Of a DNA stretch of 64,000 nt, positions 1 through 8,344 are shown in pieces. The translations under genes were made by a program, and so were the position numbers. Every line of letters begins with the position of its first letter. The stretch's first letter is position 1. Source of the DNA: Salinarchaeum laminariae (lineage in GTDB: Archaea > Halobacteriota > Halobacteria > Halobacteriales > Salinarchaeaceae); the NCBI RefSeq assembly GCF_023204835.1, contig NZ_CP096270.1, forward strand, positions 3,054,907 through 3,118,906, written 5' to 3'. The notes beneath the pieces are model-generated. The model searched no databases, was not told the origin of the DNA, and saw only the letters and a list, made by a program, of their open reading frames with translations.

Positions 1-554
1 ATGTCCTCGTTGGCCGGATCGCGCATGACCGGTTCGAGCGGGCCGAACCCGACGATGTCCCGGGTCAGCTGGTAGCGAATGTTCTCGTAGGTCTGCTGAT
101 CGACCGTCTTTGGACCGCCACTGATCCGATCGAGCAGCTGGTCGACGGTGCCGACCTCTGCCCCCTCGATGGAAACGGTCTCGGAGAGCAGTTCGTCGAT
201 CCGCTGGTCGTACTCTTCCTCGCTCTCCGGTGCCGGCTTCGAGGCGCTGCGTTCGAGCAGCCGACGGCGGACGTCGTTGTAGAGCCCGACCTCGGTGTCG
301 TCGAGCGTCGGCTCGATCGCGTAATACTTCGTGTCGCGACCCAGGTCGCCGTAAACGTGGCAGTAGATCGGGCCGCCGACGGGGTAGAGCACGTTCGGAC
401 GGTGGGTCTCGTACTCGCCAGTCGGCTCCTCGATCAGCTCTGGGAACTCGCCGGTGATCCGCTTGAACTCCTTGAGATGCTGCGCGAGATGTGGCCGTCG
501 CCCCGCGACTTTCCGAAGCTCCGGCGTAATCTGTTTGGTTCCGTGATCTGCCAT
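1..554 (-). CDS. arlI: Archaellum motor ATPase ArlI/FlaI, N-terminal part (cut by window edge)
   Basis: This is the N-terminal ~184 residues of the type II/IV secretion superfamily ATPase that drives archaellum assembly and rotation at the cytoplasmic membrane. The visible part contains the family-typical linker ending FGPLEPVMRDPANEDI just before the edge; the Walker motifs lie outside the window. The ATG lies one base beyond the arlH stop codon, so it is the last visible gene of the overlapping arlCE-F-G-H-I run. The assignment rests on the conserved N-domain sequence plus gene order. The membrane platform gene arlJ would be expected just off the left edge. Confidence 0.93.
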   Translation of the reverse strand, partial: MADHGTKQITPELRKVAGRRPHLAQHLKEFKRITGEFPELIEEPTGEYETHRPNVLYPVGGPIYCHVYGDLGRDTKYYAIEPTLDDTEVGLYNDVRRRLLERSASKPAPESEEEYDQRIDELLSETVSIEGAEVGTVDQLLDRISGGPKTVDQQTYENIRYQLTRDIVGFGPLEPVMRDPANED

Positions 555-555
555 G

Positions 556-1317
556 TTAGGCCACGCTCCTGCTCTCGATGACGATTCCGATGCCCGATCT
601 GACAGAGTAGCCGACCGAGTCACCGACCTGTTCACCCATACCCGTGAACCGCTTTACTGCAATATTTCGGCGCACGTCGTTACCGACCTCGATCATCTGC
701 AGTTCGAGATAGACGTCGGCGATCGACCGGAACGGCCCCATGGCTTCTTCGTCGACCGCCGTCGGGTCGACCGTCAGGAGGACGATCTTCCCCTTCGCTA
801 CCACGTCCCGGAAGAAGGAGATGATCTCGAGGGCAGCCTGTCGCTCGTCCCCCTGCCGAACGAGGTGTTCGAACTTCGGATCGTTCCGCAGGATTGCGTC
901 GAACGTGTCGAGGATGATTACGTCGGACTGCCACATCGTCTCGGCGTCCATCAGCCGCTTGAGCAGTTGCATTCGCTCACCCTCCTCTTCGTCATCGCCA
1001 CCACGGAGGGCGTCGGTCGAGTCGATGTCACCGTGGAGGAAGAGTAGTCGCTCGTCCAGCAGGTGATCCTCGACGCCGTAGTCCAGGGAGTGCATCTGGT
1101 CGATGAACCCCTTGACCGTCAGCTCCGTCGAGAGGAAGGTCGCCGTGTTGCCCTCCTCACAGATACCGTACGTGAACCGTTGGCTCAGCGCCGACTTCCC
1201 CGCGCCGTACTGTCCCTCCATGATGACGATGCTTCCGCGGGGAATCCCTCCGCCCAGCTCGCTGTTGAGCCGATCGCGATCGTCGAGCCCCAGCGAGACG
1301 AGATTGCGTCCACTCAT
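556..1317 (-). CDS. arlH: Archaellum accessory ATPase-like protein ArlH/FlaH
   Basis: A 253-residue RecA/KaiC-like protein that binds ATP and docks on ArlI in the archaellum motor. Walker A is visible as GQYGAGKS (residues 35-42) and a Walker B-like stretch DVIILDTFD near residue 133. The length matches the family. The start overlaps the arlG stop by four bases (ATGA), indicating translational coupling. An acidic insertion [14 protein letters not shown] around residues 102-115 is typical haloarchaeal decoration. The family call is certain from sequence and neighbours. Confidence 0.96.
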   Translation of the reverse strand: MSGRNLVSLGLDDRDRLNSELGGGIPRGSIVIMEGQYGAGKSALSQRFTYGICEEGNTATFLSTELTVKGFIDQMHSLDYGVEDHLLDERLLFLHGDIDSTDALRGGDDEEEGERMQLLKRLMDAETMWQSDVIILDTFDAILRNDPKFEHLVRQGDERQAALEIISFFRDVVAKGKIVLLTVDPTAVDEEAMGPFRSIADVYLELQMIEVGNDVRRNIAVKRFTGMGEQVGDSVGYSVRSGIGIVIESRSVA

Positions 1318-1778
1318 ACGCGGAACCGCAACACCTCCTCGTCACCGTTTGTCGACACCTGGATCCGATGATCGCCAGCGTCGAGCGTACGTTCGATCTC
1401 GATCCGGACTACCGTACCGGTCACCCAGTTCTGTGGATCGTCCTCGAGTGAGGTCACGTTGAAATCGCTCCCGGGGACGTACTGACCGTCGACGAGGACG
1501 TCGATCTGGTCGGTCGTCGCCGCGAGGTTCGTCGATCCCGTATTTTTCGCGAGCACGGTCACGACGCCGTCCCCGCCGGAGTCGTTGTAGATCGCGCCGC
1601 TGCCCGGATCGGAGATGAGCACGAGATCCGTCCGCACCTCCTCGCTCGTGCCGACGCTCCTGTCGGTGACCGAGTCGCTGATGCGATCGACCCCGGTAAC
1701 GAGTGCGCCGGCGACCGTGGCCGCGACGAGCATGCTCGCGATGAAGATCACGAGATGGGAGACGGAGACGCTAGCCAA
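1314..1778 (-). CDS. arlG: Archaellum stator-associated protein ArlG/FlaG
   Basis: A 154-residue protein with a single N-terminal membrane segment (about residues 7-28, [19 protein letters not shown]) followed by a beta-rich extracellular domain with pilin/archaellin-like features. In studied archaea ArlG forms filaments capped by ArlF and helps anchor the motor to the S-layer. It sits between arlF and arlH and overlaps both by a few bases. No class III signal-peptide cleavage site is evident, as expected for ArlG. Confidence 0.92.
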   Translation of the reverse strand: MASVSVSHLVIFIASMLVAATVAGALVTGVDRISDSVTDRSVGTSEEVRTDLVLISDPGSGAIYNDSGGDGVVTVLAKNTGSTNLAATTDQIDVLVDGQYVPGSDFNVTSLEDDPQNWVTGTVVRIEIERTLDAGDHRIQVSTNGDEEVLRFRV

Positions 1779-2214
1779 GCGAGATCACCTCGGTTTCCGT
1801 CGCGGCAACCCCAGTCCCCGCGACGACCTTGACGCGGTCGGGCTGGGTGGTCTGCGCCAGGGTCATCACCAGCTGCTCCCCTGGCAACAGGACCGACGTC
1901 TCGTTGTCACCGTCCACGCTGGTCGTGAGATTCCCACGGTAGGTCCCGTCCACGAGCAACGACAGCTCCTCGATGGTCAACACGGCGGAGCCGGTGTTGT
2001 TGACGTGTACGGTGAGTTCGGATGCCGTCGCGTCGTGAGTCGCGTTCGCGATGCCGACGTCCGAGTTCGTCTGCAGGAGCTGCCTGTCCTCCTGTTGTTG
2101 CTGGGCCTCGGAAACCCGCTCGTACCCGTTGTTAACCGCACTGAACGCGAAGCTGAACGCGATCAGTCCGCCGATGAGGATGATCGCGGTCGCCCCGCTG
2201 ACGCTAAATCCCAT
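1771..2214 (-). CDS. arlF: Archaellum stator protein ArlF/FlaF
   Basis: A 147-residue protein with one N-terminal transmembrane helix (about residues 7-29, GATAIILIGGLIAFSFAFSA) and an outer beta-sandwich domain. Members of this family bind the S-layer and form the stationary part of the archaellum motor. A Gln-rich stretch (residues 39-43) follows the helix. The gene overlaps the ends of arlCE and arlG, so the genes are probably translated in coupling. Several Asn-x-Ser/Thr sites are present (for example NAT and NNT). Confidence 0.92.
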   Translation of the reverse strand: MGFSVSGATAIILIGGLIAFSFAFSAVNNGYERVSEAQQQQEDRQLLQTNSDVGIANATHDATASELTVHVNNTGSAVLTIEELSLLVDGTYRGNLTTSVDGDNETSVLLPGEQLVMTLAQTTQPDRVKVVAGTGVAATETEVISLG

Positions 2215-3856
2215 CCGCTCCCACCTCCCCCGACGCGAGCTCGGTCACGTACTGGAGACTCCTGAGGTGGTCCTGCAGATCGAGCGCCTCGGGCGGCTCG
2301 TCGACGGAGTAGCTGTCCGCGGCTCCCTCGACCTGCCCGAGTCCGTCGAGATAGCCGAGCAGATCCGCCCGCACGTCCTCGGTCACCCAGTCGATCGACT
2401 CGTAGTAGCCGACCGCGTGCGCCGCACTCACACAGTCCGCTGCAGAGACGAGCCAGTCGAGCCACTCGAGTACGACGGCGTCCGCGGCGTAGCCGTCGGG
2501 GAGCGTTTCGAGATACGGTTTCGCCAGCTCGTCTGCCGAGAGATCCGGTGCTGCTGCGCCATCGGTCGGTAACAGAATCTTCTCGAATCGGAACTCGTCG
2601 GCGGTGTTTCCCGTCGGGAGGTCGGCCGTCGGATCGTCGACGAACCCCTCCCGGAACTGACGGAGGCGTGCGCCGACGGCCTCCGTTCGCGGATCGACGA
2701 GATCTCGAGACGGCTGCTCGGAAGACGGCCCGGTCTCCGTCGCGGCCGCAGTAGACTCCTCGGCGCGCACGTCGGCGCTCGGAGCTGGCGCCTCTGCGTC
2801 GTCCTGGCCGCTCTCGGCATCGGTGGCTGCTGCGGAGCCGCCGGAGATAGTGTCAGAGGAGGTGTCAGAAGCGGAGTTGGGCGTCGGGGGCTCGCCTGCG
2901 CCGCGATGGATGCCCTCTGGCACGCCCGTCACGTCGAACTCCGACGTCTCGTCTCCGCCGTCGGCCGATTCGGCCCCGTTAGCCTCGTCTCGTGAATCCG
3001 GCAATTCGTCAGGAGACACCGGGTCCTCCTGGGGCGCTGCTTCGTCCGGAATCGTCCCGTCGTCCGGGGAGCCCCCATCGGCTTCACTCGCGGCGGCCGC
3101 GTCGGCCACGATGGCCTCACCGAACTCCGCGATCGCGTCCTCGACAACGTCTTCGAGCACGGATTCGACGGCACCGTCCAGAGCGTCGTCGAGCCTGGAT
3201 TCGAGGGACTCCGCGTCCTCGAACTCCTCGGGGGATCCGGCCGCAGCGGATTCCGCAGAGTCGGACTGCGCCGACGCGACCGCGAGTCCGCCGAGCATCG
3301 TTACGAGCTGTCGCACGTCGGTTCCGACCGTCTCGACCTCGGTCTGGAGACCAGTCGTTGCAGCGGCGACGTCGGAGAGAGACGTCTCGAGCTGAACGTG
3401 ATCGGACTCGAGCGCGCCGATCCTGGCTTCGAGCTCGTCGAGGCGCTGGGAGTCGAGGCGGTCTGTCTCCGTATCGTCAGCCGTCGATCCGGCGGAATCG
3501 CCAGAGACATCGGCCACTACTTCGTCGCTGGACGACGCCGAGAACGGTGGCGCAGCTTCGTCGTCGGAGTCGGTGACGGCATCGAGGAGCGCGTCGCCGT
3601 GATCGGTATCGGCGTCGTCGCCGAAGACGATCGGATCGTCTTCAGCCCACGGGCTGTCGCCAATGGGTGCGTCCTCCGCGCCGCCGTCGGTGAGCGGGCG
3701 GCCGTCGTCGCCGCGACCGTCGGAGGCTTCCGAAGGACCAGAGGACTCCGAGGTTGCGCCAGCCTGTTGTTCAGACCTGTTCTCGGGCTCGCCCCCGAGC
3801 CGTGAAAGTACGGTTCCGAGCAGCCCAGCGGCGTCGTTCGGCGCCTCGTTGCCCAT
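2204..3856 (-). CDS. arlCE: ArlCE fusion protein (archaellum switch/adaptor)
   Basis: A 550-residue fusion of the FlaC and FlaD/E type proteins that couple the chemotaxis signal (via CheF in haloarchaea) to the motor ring. The N-terminal half holds a long Asp/Glu/Ser-rich disordered region. A heptad-like FlaC segment (LQTEVETVGTDVRQLVTML) follows near residues 170-195. After another long acidic linker, the C-terminal ~140 residues form the conserved FlaD/E domain (for example PYLETLPDGYAADAVVLEWLDWLV). I chose the ATG at 3856 (MGNEAPND); a GTG three codons upstream is possible. It is the first gene of the tightly packed arl run. Confidence 0.93.
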   Translation of the reverse strand: MGNEAPNDAAGLLGTVLSRLGGEPENRSEQQAGATSESSGPSEASDGRGDDGRPLTDGGAEDAPIGDSPWAEDDPIVFGDDADTDHGDALLDAVTDSDDEAAPPFSASSSDEVVADVSGDSAGSTADDTETDRLDSQRLDELEARIGALESDHVQLETSLSDVAAATTGLQTEVETVGTDVRQLVTMLGGLAVASAQSDSAESAAAGSPEEFEDAESLESRLDDALDGAVESVLEDVVEDAIAEFGEAIVADAAAASEADGGSPDDGTIPDEAAPQEDPVSPDELPDSRDEANGAESADGGDETSEFDVTGVPEGIHRGAGEPPTPNSASDTSSDTISGGSAAATDAESGQDDAEAPAPSADVRAEESTAAATETGPSSEQPSRDLVDPRTEAVGARLRQFREGFVDDPTADLPTGNTADEFRFEKILLPTDGAAAPDLSADELAKPYLETLPDGYAADAVVLEWLDWLVSAADCVSAAHAVGYYESIDWVTEDVRADLLGYLDGLGQVEGAADSYSVDEPPEALDLQDHLRSLQYVTELASGEVGADGI

Positions 3857-4238
3857 CGTTACCACCCCCGATTATCGTTCATTGTAGTCTTCGAATTCTC
3901 GTCTGTTGCGCAGAGGTTTGCTGTGGATAGCTACCGCGTACAGTCGTGATAATCCGTACTGCTGGAGTTCTTAAAGGTCTTATTGCCGTGCGTACGCGCG
4001 TCCGGAATCGGAGTGCACCTTCGCATCAGTGAACAAACGAAACCGCCAATTATCTCCAAGGATAATTCGGCCAGTACTTTGAAGTTGCAACGGTTCTGGC
4101 CCGCGGGCCCGACACGCCCGAAAACGGGTGAGAGAGCAGAGAAGAAAGCTGGAAAATGTGCTCACTCCCGAACGATGCACAGGGTTAGAGACAAGATGGA
4201 AGGTACGGCCACGAACCGACTGCGACCGAGAGTCGCGA
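3857..4238. other. Spacer between arlCE and the upstream gene, with inverted repeat
   Basis: No convincing gene is seen in these 382 bases. The spacer is more AT-rich than its surroundings. It contains an inverted repeat at 4048-4067 (arms AATTATC and GATAATT, six-base loop) and, on the minus strand, a TTTAAG-type box near 3970-3977. These could form an independent promoter or operator for the arlCE-F-G-H-I run, or a terminator for the gene upstream. This is inference only. Confidence 0.4.
4048..4067. promoter_or_regulatory. Inverted repeat, possible operator or terminator of the archaellum locus
   Basis: Arms AATTATC (4048-4054) and GATAATT (4061-4067) are perfect inverse complements around a six-base centre. 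It lies ~190 bases upstream of the arlCE start and ~170 bases after the stop of the preceding gene. The AT-rich palindrome stands out in GC-rich DNA. Function is unknown. Confidence 0.3.
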
Positions 4239-4868
4239 CTACTCCGTCCGAGGCGGAAACACGATTCCGCCATCGTCACGGACCGCTTCCAGTAGGTCGG
4301 CAATCGAATCCTCCGTCGAGAGTCCCTGGTCCATCACGAACTGCTCGAGCGCTTTCACCGGGAACTGAACGGGAACGCTCGCATCCGAGAGCAAAATTCC
4401 GATGACGGCACCCGGTGGCAGATCACCGTCGACGGTCCTGGCGTACCACAACAGGAGATTGTTGAACGTCATCGTAACGTCGTCTGAGTGGATGGTGTGG
4501 TGGTCGATCGCCGAACCGGCCTTCAGAGAGAGGTGGTAGCCATAGGCCGACGGTGATTCGCTCAGCTGCTGCTCGTGCCAGTCCTGAATCGACGTCCGAT
4601 CGAGCCGTGGCGATTCGGCCTCGACAGTCGCCGGTTCCTCGGCCGCGGGCTCGGCGCTCGTCGCTGCCACTGACTGCTCGCGCGCCGAGGACTCGACGTC
4701 CGCACCGTCGACGGAGAGCTCCGTGGGAACGTCCGGATCGGTGCCGTCGGGCGAGACGACGAATCGACCCTCTTCGAGCTGTTCGACGCCGTCCTTGTTG
4801 GCGAGTTCGAGCTCCTGCGGCGAGAGGACCTTCCCTTCCTCGTCCGTCGGATCCGGTTCGGGATCCAT
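4239..4868 (-). CDS. Conserved haloarchaeal archaellum-locus protein (DUF7500-like)
   Basis: A 209-residue acidic soluble protein without membrane segments. The N-terminus has a short conserved-looking block (GKVLSPQELELANKDGVEQLEEGRFVVSP, residues 12-40), then an Ala/Glu-rich linker. A folded C-terminal half (from about residue 90) carries DWHEQQL, AYGYHLSLKAG and FNNLLLWYARTVDGDLPPGAVIGILLSDASVPV. I recall this arrangement as a haloarchaeal family of unknown function found near archaellum genes. It sits between archaellin and arlCE on the same strand, which suggests a motility role, but no biochemical function can be read from the sequence. Confidence 0.75.
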   Translation of the reverse strand: MDPEPDPTDEEGKVLSPQELELANKDGVEQLEEGRFVVSPDGTDPDVPTELSVDGADVESSAREQSVAATSAEPAAEEPATVEAESPRLDRTSIQDWHEQQLSESPSAYGYHLSLKAGSAIDHHTIHSDDVTMTFNNLLLWYARTVDGDLPPGAVIGILLSDASVPVQFPVKALEQFVMDQGLSTEDSIADLLEAVRDDGGIVFPPRTE

Positions 4869-5066
4869 TGAACTGTACTAGCAGGCCAGATTACATAACT
4901 TCATGGGCCACCGATCCATCGCGTACCCTCCGCCACCTAGAGTGGATGGTCAAGCTTGCCCGTTCAGCCCCTTATCGACCGAAAAACAGCCGTAGAAGTA
5001 CAGTACTGGATGGAGAAGTATCTGGCGTCAAGCGAGAAAAATCGAAAATGAAGGTCGTTCGAACCG

Positions 5067-5675
5067 TTATAGTTCGACGGTCTGGCCAGGTTCTGCAGTG
5101 GCCAGTGAGTCCGGTGCGCGAAGGCTGACTACTGTCTGGGACCCTTGTGGCGTCGTAATCGTCAGTTCAGCTTCCTCGGACGGTTCAAGCAGCTTCGTGG
5201 TGTTGTGGTCGGACAGATTAATGTTGATCATGTAGAAGTCTCCGGATTGACTCATCACGTTGTCAGAGGAGTCTTGCACGGATACAGGAGTGGTGGTAAA
5301 GTTGCCCACGTCACCCTCATTGTCCGATTCTTGGTGGTTGAAGTTCGTGCTGTTCTGGTTCGTATACTGAATCGTCAGATCCTCTAAATTAATCGCCTCG
5401 GCACCGGCTGCCGGCTGCACCCCAACTTCGATGTGGGTGATGTTATCTCCAGTAGGAACGCTGTTTACGATGCCGTTCTGTGTCTGGACCTGGATGTTGT
5501 TGGCGACCTGTGCAGTCGACTCTTCGCCGGTGTTCTGTGCTTGGTCTTGCAGGAAGCCTGCAGTGTTGATCAGGACGCCCGCGGCAATCGCGGCGACCAG
5601 TACCATCGCAATGAACACGATGAGGGTACCGATCCCCACCTGACCGCGGTCGTCTTCGTCTGGAATCAGATTCAT
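5067..5675 (-). CDS. arlA: Archaellin (archaellum filament subunit)
   Basis: A 202-residue major filament protein. The class III signal peptide is [11 protein letters not shown] followed by [25 protein letters not shown]; prepilin peptidase would cut after Gly11. The hydrophobic N-terminal helix is followed by an outer beta domain with at least five N-glycosylation sequons (NIT, NST, NFT, NLS, NTT), matching the usual glycosylated haloarchaeal archaellin. The ATG at 5675 is chosen because longer in-frame starts add a positively charged extension before the signal peptide. Only one archaellin gene is visible here; many haloarchaea have two or more. Confidence 0.95.
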   Translation of the reverse strand: MNLIPDEDDRGQVGIGTLIVFIAMVLVAAIAAGVLINTAGFLQDQAQNTGEESTAQVANNIQVQTQNGIVNSVPTGDNITHIEVGVQPAAGAEAINLEDLTIQYTNQNSTNFNHQESDNEGDVGNFTTTPVSVQDSSDNVMSQSGDFYMININLSDHNTTKLLEPSEEAELTITTPQGSQTVVSLRAPDSLATAEPGQTVEL

Positions 5676-5728
5676 TGGTTGAGCAGCCCTGCTGCGAGGG
5701 CGTACTACCAACTGGGTAGAGAGTGGGT

Positions 5729-5734
5729 GATAAA
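5729..5734 (-). promoter_or_regulatory. Candidate TATA box of the archaellin gene
   Basis: On the minus strand the sequence reads TTTATC about 54 bases before the archaellin ATG, giving a transcription start near 5704 if standard archaeal spacing applies. A second A/T run (AAAAAATA, around 5744-5751) lies just upstream and could act instead. The call is from position and composition only. Confidence 0.35.
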
Positions 5735-5971
5735 TGCAGTGGCAGTATTTTTTCTCGTGATAACTCTGCAGCAGCCAGCCGTGATTAGTATGTTAAGCCT
5801 GTTGGCCATTCGACCAATATACGTCAACTGGTGTCGGATATTCGGTTAGCTGGAACCCAGAGAGGAGAGAATCAGACAGAAGTAGACCCCTACGGGAACT
5901 GAGTGGATCGGAATATCATGCCGGAAAACGAGCCAAGCGGCGTTATCAATCTGTGAAAACACCTGTTTGAG

Positions 5972-6301
5972 CTACTCCGCAACCAGACTGAAAACGATGA
6001 ACACGAACCCAAGCGTGGTCACGAAGTAGTTGACAGTCAACAGCGACTGCGGATTCTGGAAGTCGTTCATGAACGCGCTAATCGTGGTCGCCACGGCCGC
6101 ACCGACGATGAGGGTGAAGCCGACCGACAGGTGGACCATGTGACGGTGCTGGGTCTGGGCGTACGCGCGGACCGCCATGCCGACCATGGTGAGGCCCGCG
6201 GCTGCCAGGGTTCCGCTGAACGCCAGATAGAGGAGTTCGATGAGCTTCATTTGTGACACCCGCGTCTGCGGACTATCTCCCGATGATCCGAACAGACTCA
6301 T
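5972..6301 (-). CDS. Small four-helix membrane protein (DUF7521-like), partner of the HTH gene
   Basis: A 109-residue integral membrane protein with about three to four predicted helices (for example KLIELLYLAFSGTLAAAGLTMVG and LLTVNYFVTTLGFVFIVFSLV). It resembles the small haloarchaeal membrane family that is encoded directly after a winged-helix regulator, as here (53-base spacing, same strand). A later ATG at 6250 (MKLIELLY) would remove a polar leader and is also plausible. A membrane-sensor role for the adjacent regulator is an inference. Confidence 0.7.
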   Translation of the reverse strand: MSLFGSSGDSPQTRVSQMKLIELLYLAFSGTLAAAGLTMVGMAVRAYAQTQHRHMVHLSVGFTLIVGAAVATTISAFMNDFQNPQSLLTVNYFVTTLGFVFIVFSLVAE

Positions 6302-6354
6302 AAATCCACGCCGGGAATTCTCTGCTGTGATAGCTGCCGAGAACCGAGACCGCG

Positions 6355-6690
6355 TCAGCCGCGGAGATCACTCCAGACGTCGTTGAGCGCGTTTTTCGCC
6401 TCTGTACGCTCGGTGGTGTCGACGTCGAGATCGTCGGTCCCCAGCTCGACTACGATCTCGTCCACGCTCCGTCGGTAGACCTTCCGCTGGCGCCCTTCGT
6501 CGGAGAACTCCTTGCCCTCTTGCTCTAGCAGCCCCAGCTCCTGGAGCTGCTCGACCCGGCGATAGCTCGTCGCGATCGGGATGTCGAGTTCCTCGCTGAG
6601 CTCCTGCGCCGACTTCGGCTCGTATGTCGTCTGGAGGATCTCGGGATTGTACTTGTTCCCGAGCGTGCTCAACAGTGCCACCGGATCCAT
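6355..6690 (-). CDS. ArsR-type winged-helix transcriptional regulator
   Basis: A 111-residue DNA-binding protein. The helix-turn-helix is readable at about residues 25-60 (KSAQELSEELDIPIATSYRRVEQLQELGLLEQEG), followed by a wing and a short C-terminal helix with a conserved-looking RRSVDEIVVELG. No metal-binding cysteines are present, so it is not a classic metal-sensing ArsR. It precedes the small membrane protein gene and lies ~0.7 kb upstream of archaellin, making it a candidate local regulator. Targets are unknown. Confidence 0.8.
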   Translation of the reverse strand: MDPVALLSTLGNKYNPEILQTTYEPKSAQELSEELDIPIATSYRRVEQLQELGLLEQEGKEFSDEGRQRKVYRRSVDEIVVELGTDDLDVDTTERTEAKNALNDVWSDLRG

Positions 6691-6849
6691 GTCCGTGTAG
6701 TAGCCGGAAACGCCTCAAATAAGTTATTGCCGGTTTCCAGGCGCTTTGTCCGGCGTTTTCACTGAAAATAACAGAATTCTCACCTGCGCGAACCACATAG
6801 CGAGCCCCTCAGTCGCCCGGGTTTCGCCGTGAGAGCGACGGTTCGGGCC

Positions 6850-7413
6850 TCACTCGTCGACAGCCACATCGCTGTCCACAGGTTCTGCAAGTGCGTCAGT
6901 CAGTCCCCACTCGGCCGCTCGCTGTCGTGCTTCAGTTCTGGCCTCCCGCCGGATCGCGTCGACGCGATCGTCGTCCGTGAGGAACGCCTCCAGGGCGTCG
7001 GCGTCTGTCCGCTCGCCAGTGCCCCGCTCAGCAGCGGCGGAGCGAGTCCGGTTCGCGAGGTCGGCGTCGCGGACCAGTCTGTCAGCAGGCAGCCCGGGAG
7101 GTATCCGGTTCGAAGGGTCATCCGCAAACTGAACGGGGCGGTCGCGTTCATACAGCTCGACCCGGCACGGACCGGGAACCGACAGCTCTGCGAGCGTCTC
7201 GCGGCCCACGCGCCCCGTGCCGGTGTGGCGAGCAGCCACTGGAACGCCGGCCTCCAGCGCCAGTACGCCGACGCCCTCTGCGTCTAGCAACAGGGCGTCC
7301 TGTGGTTCAACGGTCGCATAGCCGGTGATCGCCTCTTCGAGTGCGAGATCGAGTACGTCGCCGAGATCGGCGACGACCCGGGAGTGCACCAGCCGGCCGC
7401 CGTGTACCGTCAT
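6850..7413 (-). CDS. Conserved haloarchaeal partner protein of the MinD-like ATPase
   Basis: A 187-residue acidic soluble protein of unknown fold. The N-terminal ~95 residues look compact (ALLLDAEGVGVLALEAGVPVAARHTGTGRVGRETLAELSVPGPCRVELYE), followed by a charged helical C-terminus with many Arg, Glu and Ala residues. Its ATG overlaps the stop of the MinD-like gene by four bases, so the two are probably made together. I recall that Haloferax minD2 is also overlapped by a gene of unknown function, and this may be its counterpart. No catalytic motif is visible. Confidence 0.7.
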   Translation of the reverse strand: MTVHGGRLVHSRVVADLGDVLDLALEEAITGYATVEPQDALLLDAEGVGVLALEAGVPVAARHTGTGRVGRETLAELSVPGPCRVELYERDRPVQFADDPSNRIPPGLPADRLVRDADLANRTRSAAAERGTGERTDADALEAFLTDDDRVDAIRREARTEARQRAAEWGLTDALAEPVDSDVAVDE

Positions 7414-8183
7414 GGTGGATCGGGGACTACCGCGCTGGCGAACCGATCCGCGACCACGTCCGCGTCCCCTGCGTCGACGTCGAGCGTTCGAGCCGCGTCG
7501 CGATAGGCAGCGGCCGCGGGGGAGTCGGGCGCGTGCGCGAGGAGTGGTTTACCTGCTTCCCGTGCTGCTCGAACGGCCCCAGACTCCGGGACGACCCCAA
7601 GGACCGGGCCGTCGAAGTAGCGGTCGCTCGACTCCGCGACGCGCTCGACCGCACTCTCGTCGGTGACGCGGTTGAACAGGACGCCAGCACCCTCGGTGCC
7701 GTAGGAACGGGCGTACTCCCTGACCTTGAGCCCGTCACTGAGGGCTGGCACGGTCGGCTGGAGCACCGTGATCGTCCGATCCGCGAGCACGATCGGAAGG
7801 ACTGCGCTCTTGGATCCGAGTGCTGCGGGCGAATCGAGCAACAGGACGTCGGTGGTGGCTGCAAGCTCCGCGACGACGTGTCGGAGCCGTTCGGGATGGG
7901 CGTCGCGAAAGCCAGCGAGGCTGGTCCCACAGGGCACCACGGACATTCCGTGGCGCTCGTAGACTGCGTCCCCGACGGGGAGCGCCGGATCCTCGACCAA
8001 GAGATCGTGGAGCGTCGTGTCGACGTCCGCGAGCCCGGCGTGAAAGAGGAGATTCGCCATTCCGGTGTCGGCGTCGACGACGGTGACGTCGTGCTCTTCT
8101 GCCAGCGCCATCCCGAGGGCCAGTGCGGAGGTCGTCTTTCCGGTGCCCCCTTTCCCGCTCGCGACGGCGAAGGCTTCGACCAT
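7410..8183 (-). CDS. minD: MinD/ParA-family ATPase
   Basis: A 257-residue P-loop ATPase of the MinD/ParA/SIMIBI class. The deviant Walker A motif GKGGTGKTT is at residues 10-18, the switch I region [11 protein letters not shown] around 36-46, and LLLDSPAAL forms the Walker B region near 115. Such proteins cycle between membrane- or DNA-bound dimers and position cell machinery; haloarchaeal MinD paralogues affect cell shape, archaella and chemoreceptor placement. No obvious C-terminal amphipathic membrane helix is seen. The linked archaellum cluster (1.7 kb away, same strand) supports a positioning role by inference. Confidence 0.9.
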   Translation of the reverse strand: MVEAFAVASGKGGTGKTTSALALGMALAEEHDVTVVDADTGMANLLFHAGLADVDTTLHDLLVEDPALPVGDAVYERHGMSVVPCGTSLAGFRDAHPERLRHVVAELAATTDVLLLDSPAALGSKSAVLPIVLADRTITVLQPTVPALSDGLKVREYARSYGTEGAGVLFNRVTDESAVERVAESSDRYFDGPVLGVVPESGAVRAAREAGKPLLAHAPDSPAAAAYRDAARTLDVDAGDADVVADRFASAVVPDPP

Positions 8184-8344
8184 TGGCCCGTACTACGGAA
8201 TCTTTCGTCCTAAAACGTTCGGATCGAACCAGACCTCACGCAGCCGTACGCCCTCCCGAGTACTGTACTCGTCATGTAGCGATCATCAGCCCGGGCTTCT
8301 CAGTACGACGCGCCACAGTCCGACGCCCGTACGTTCGGTACCGT

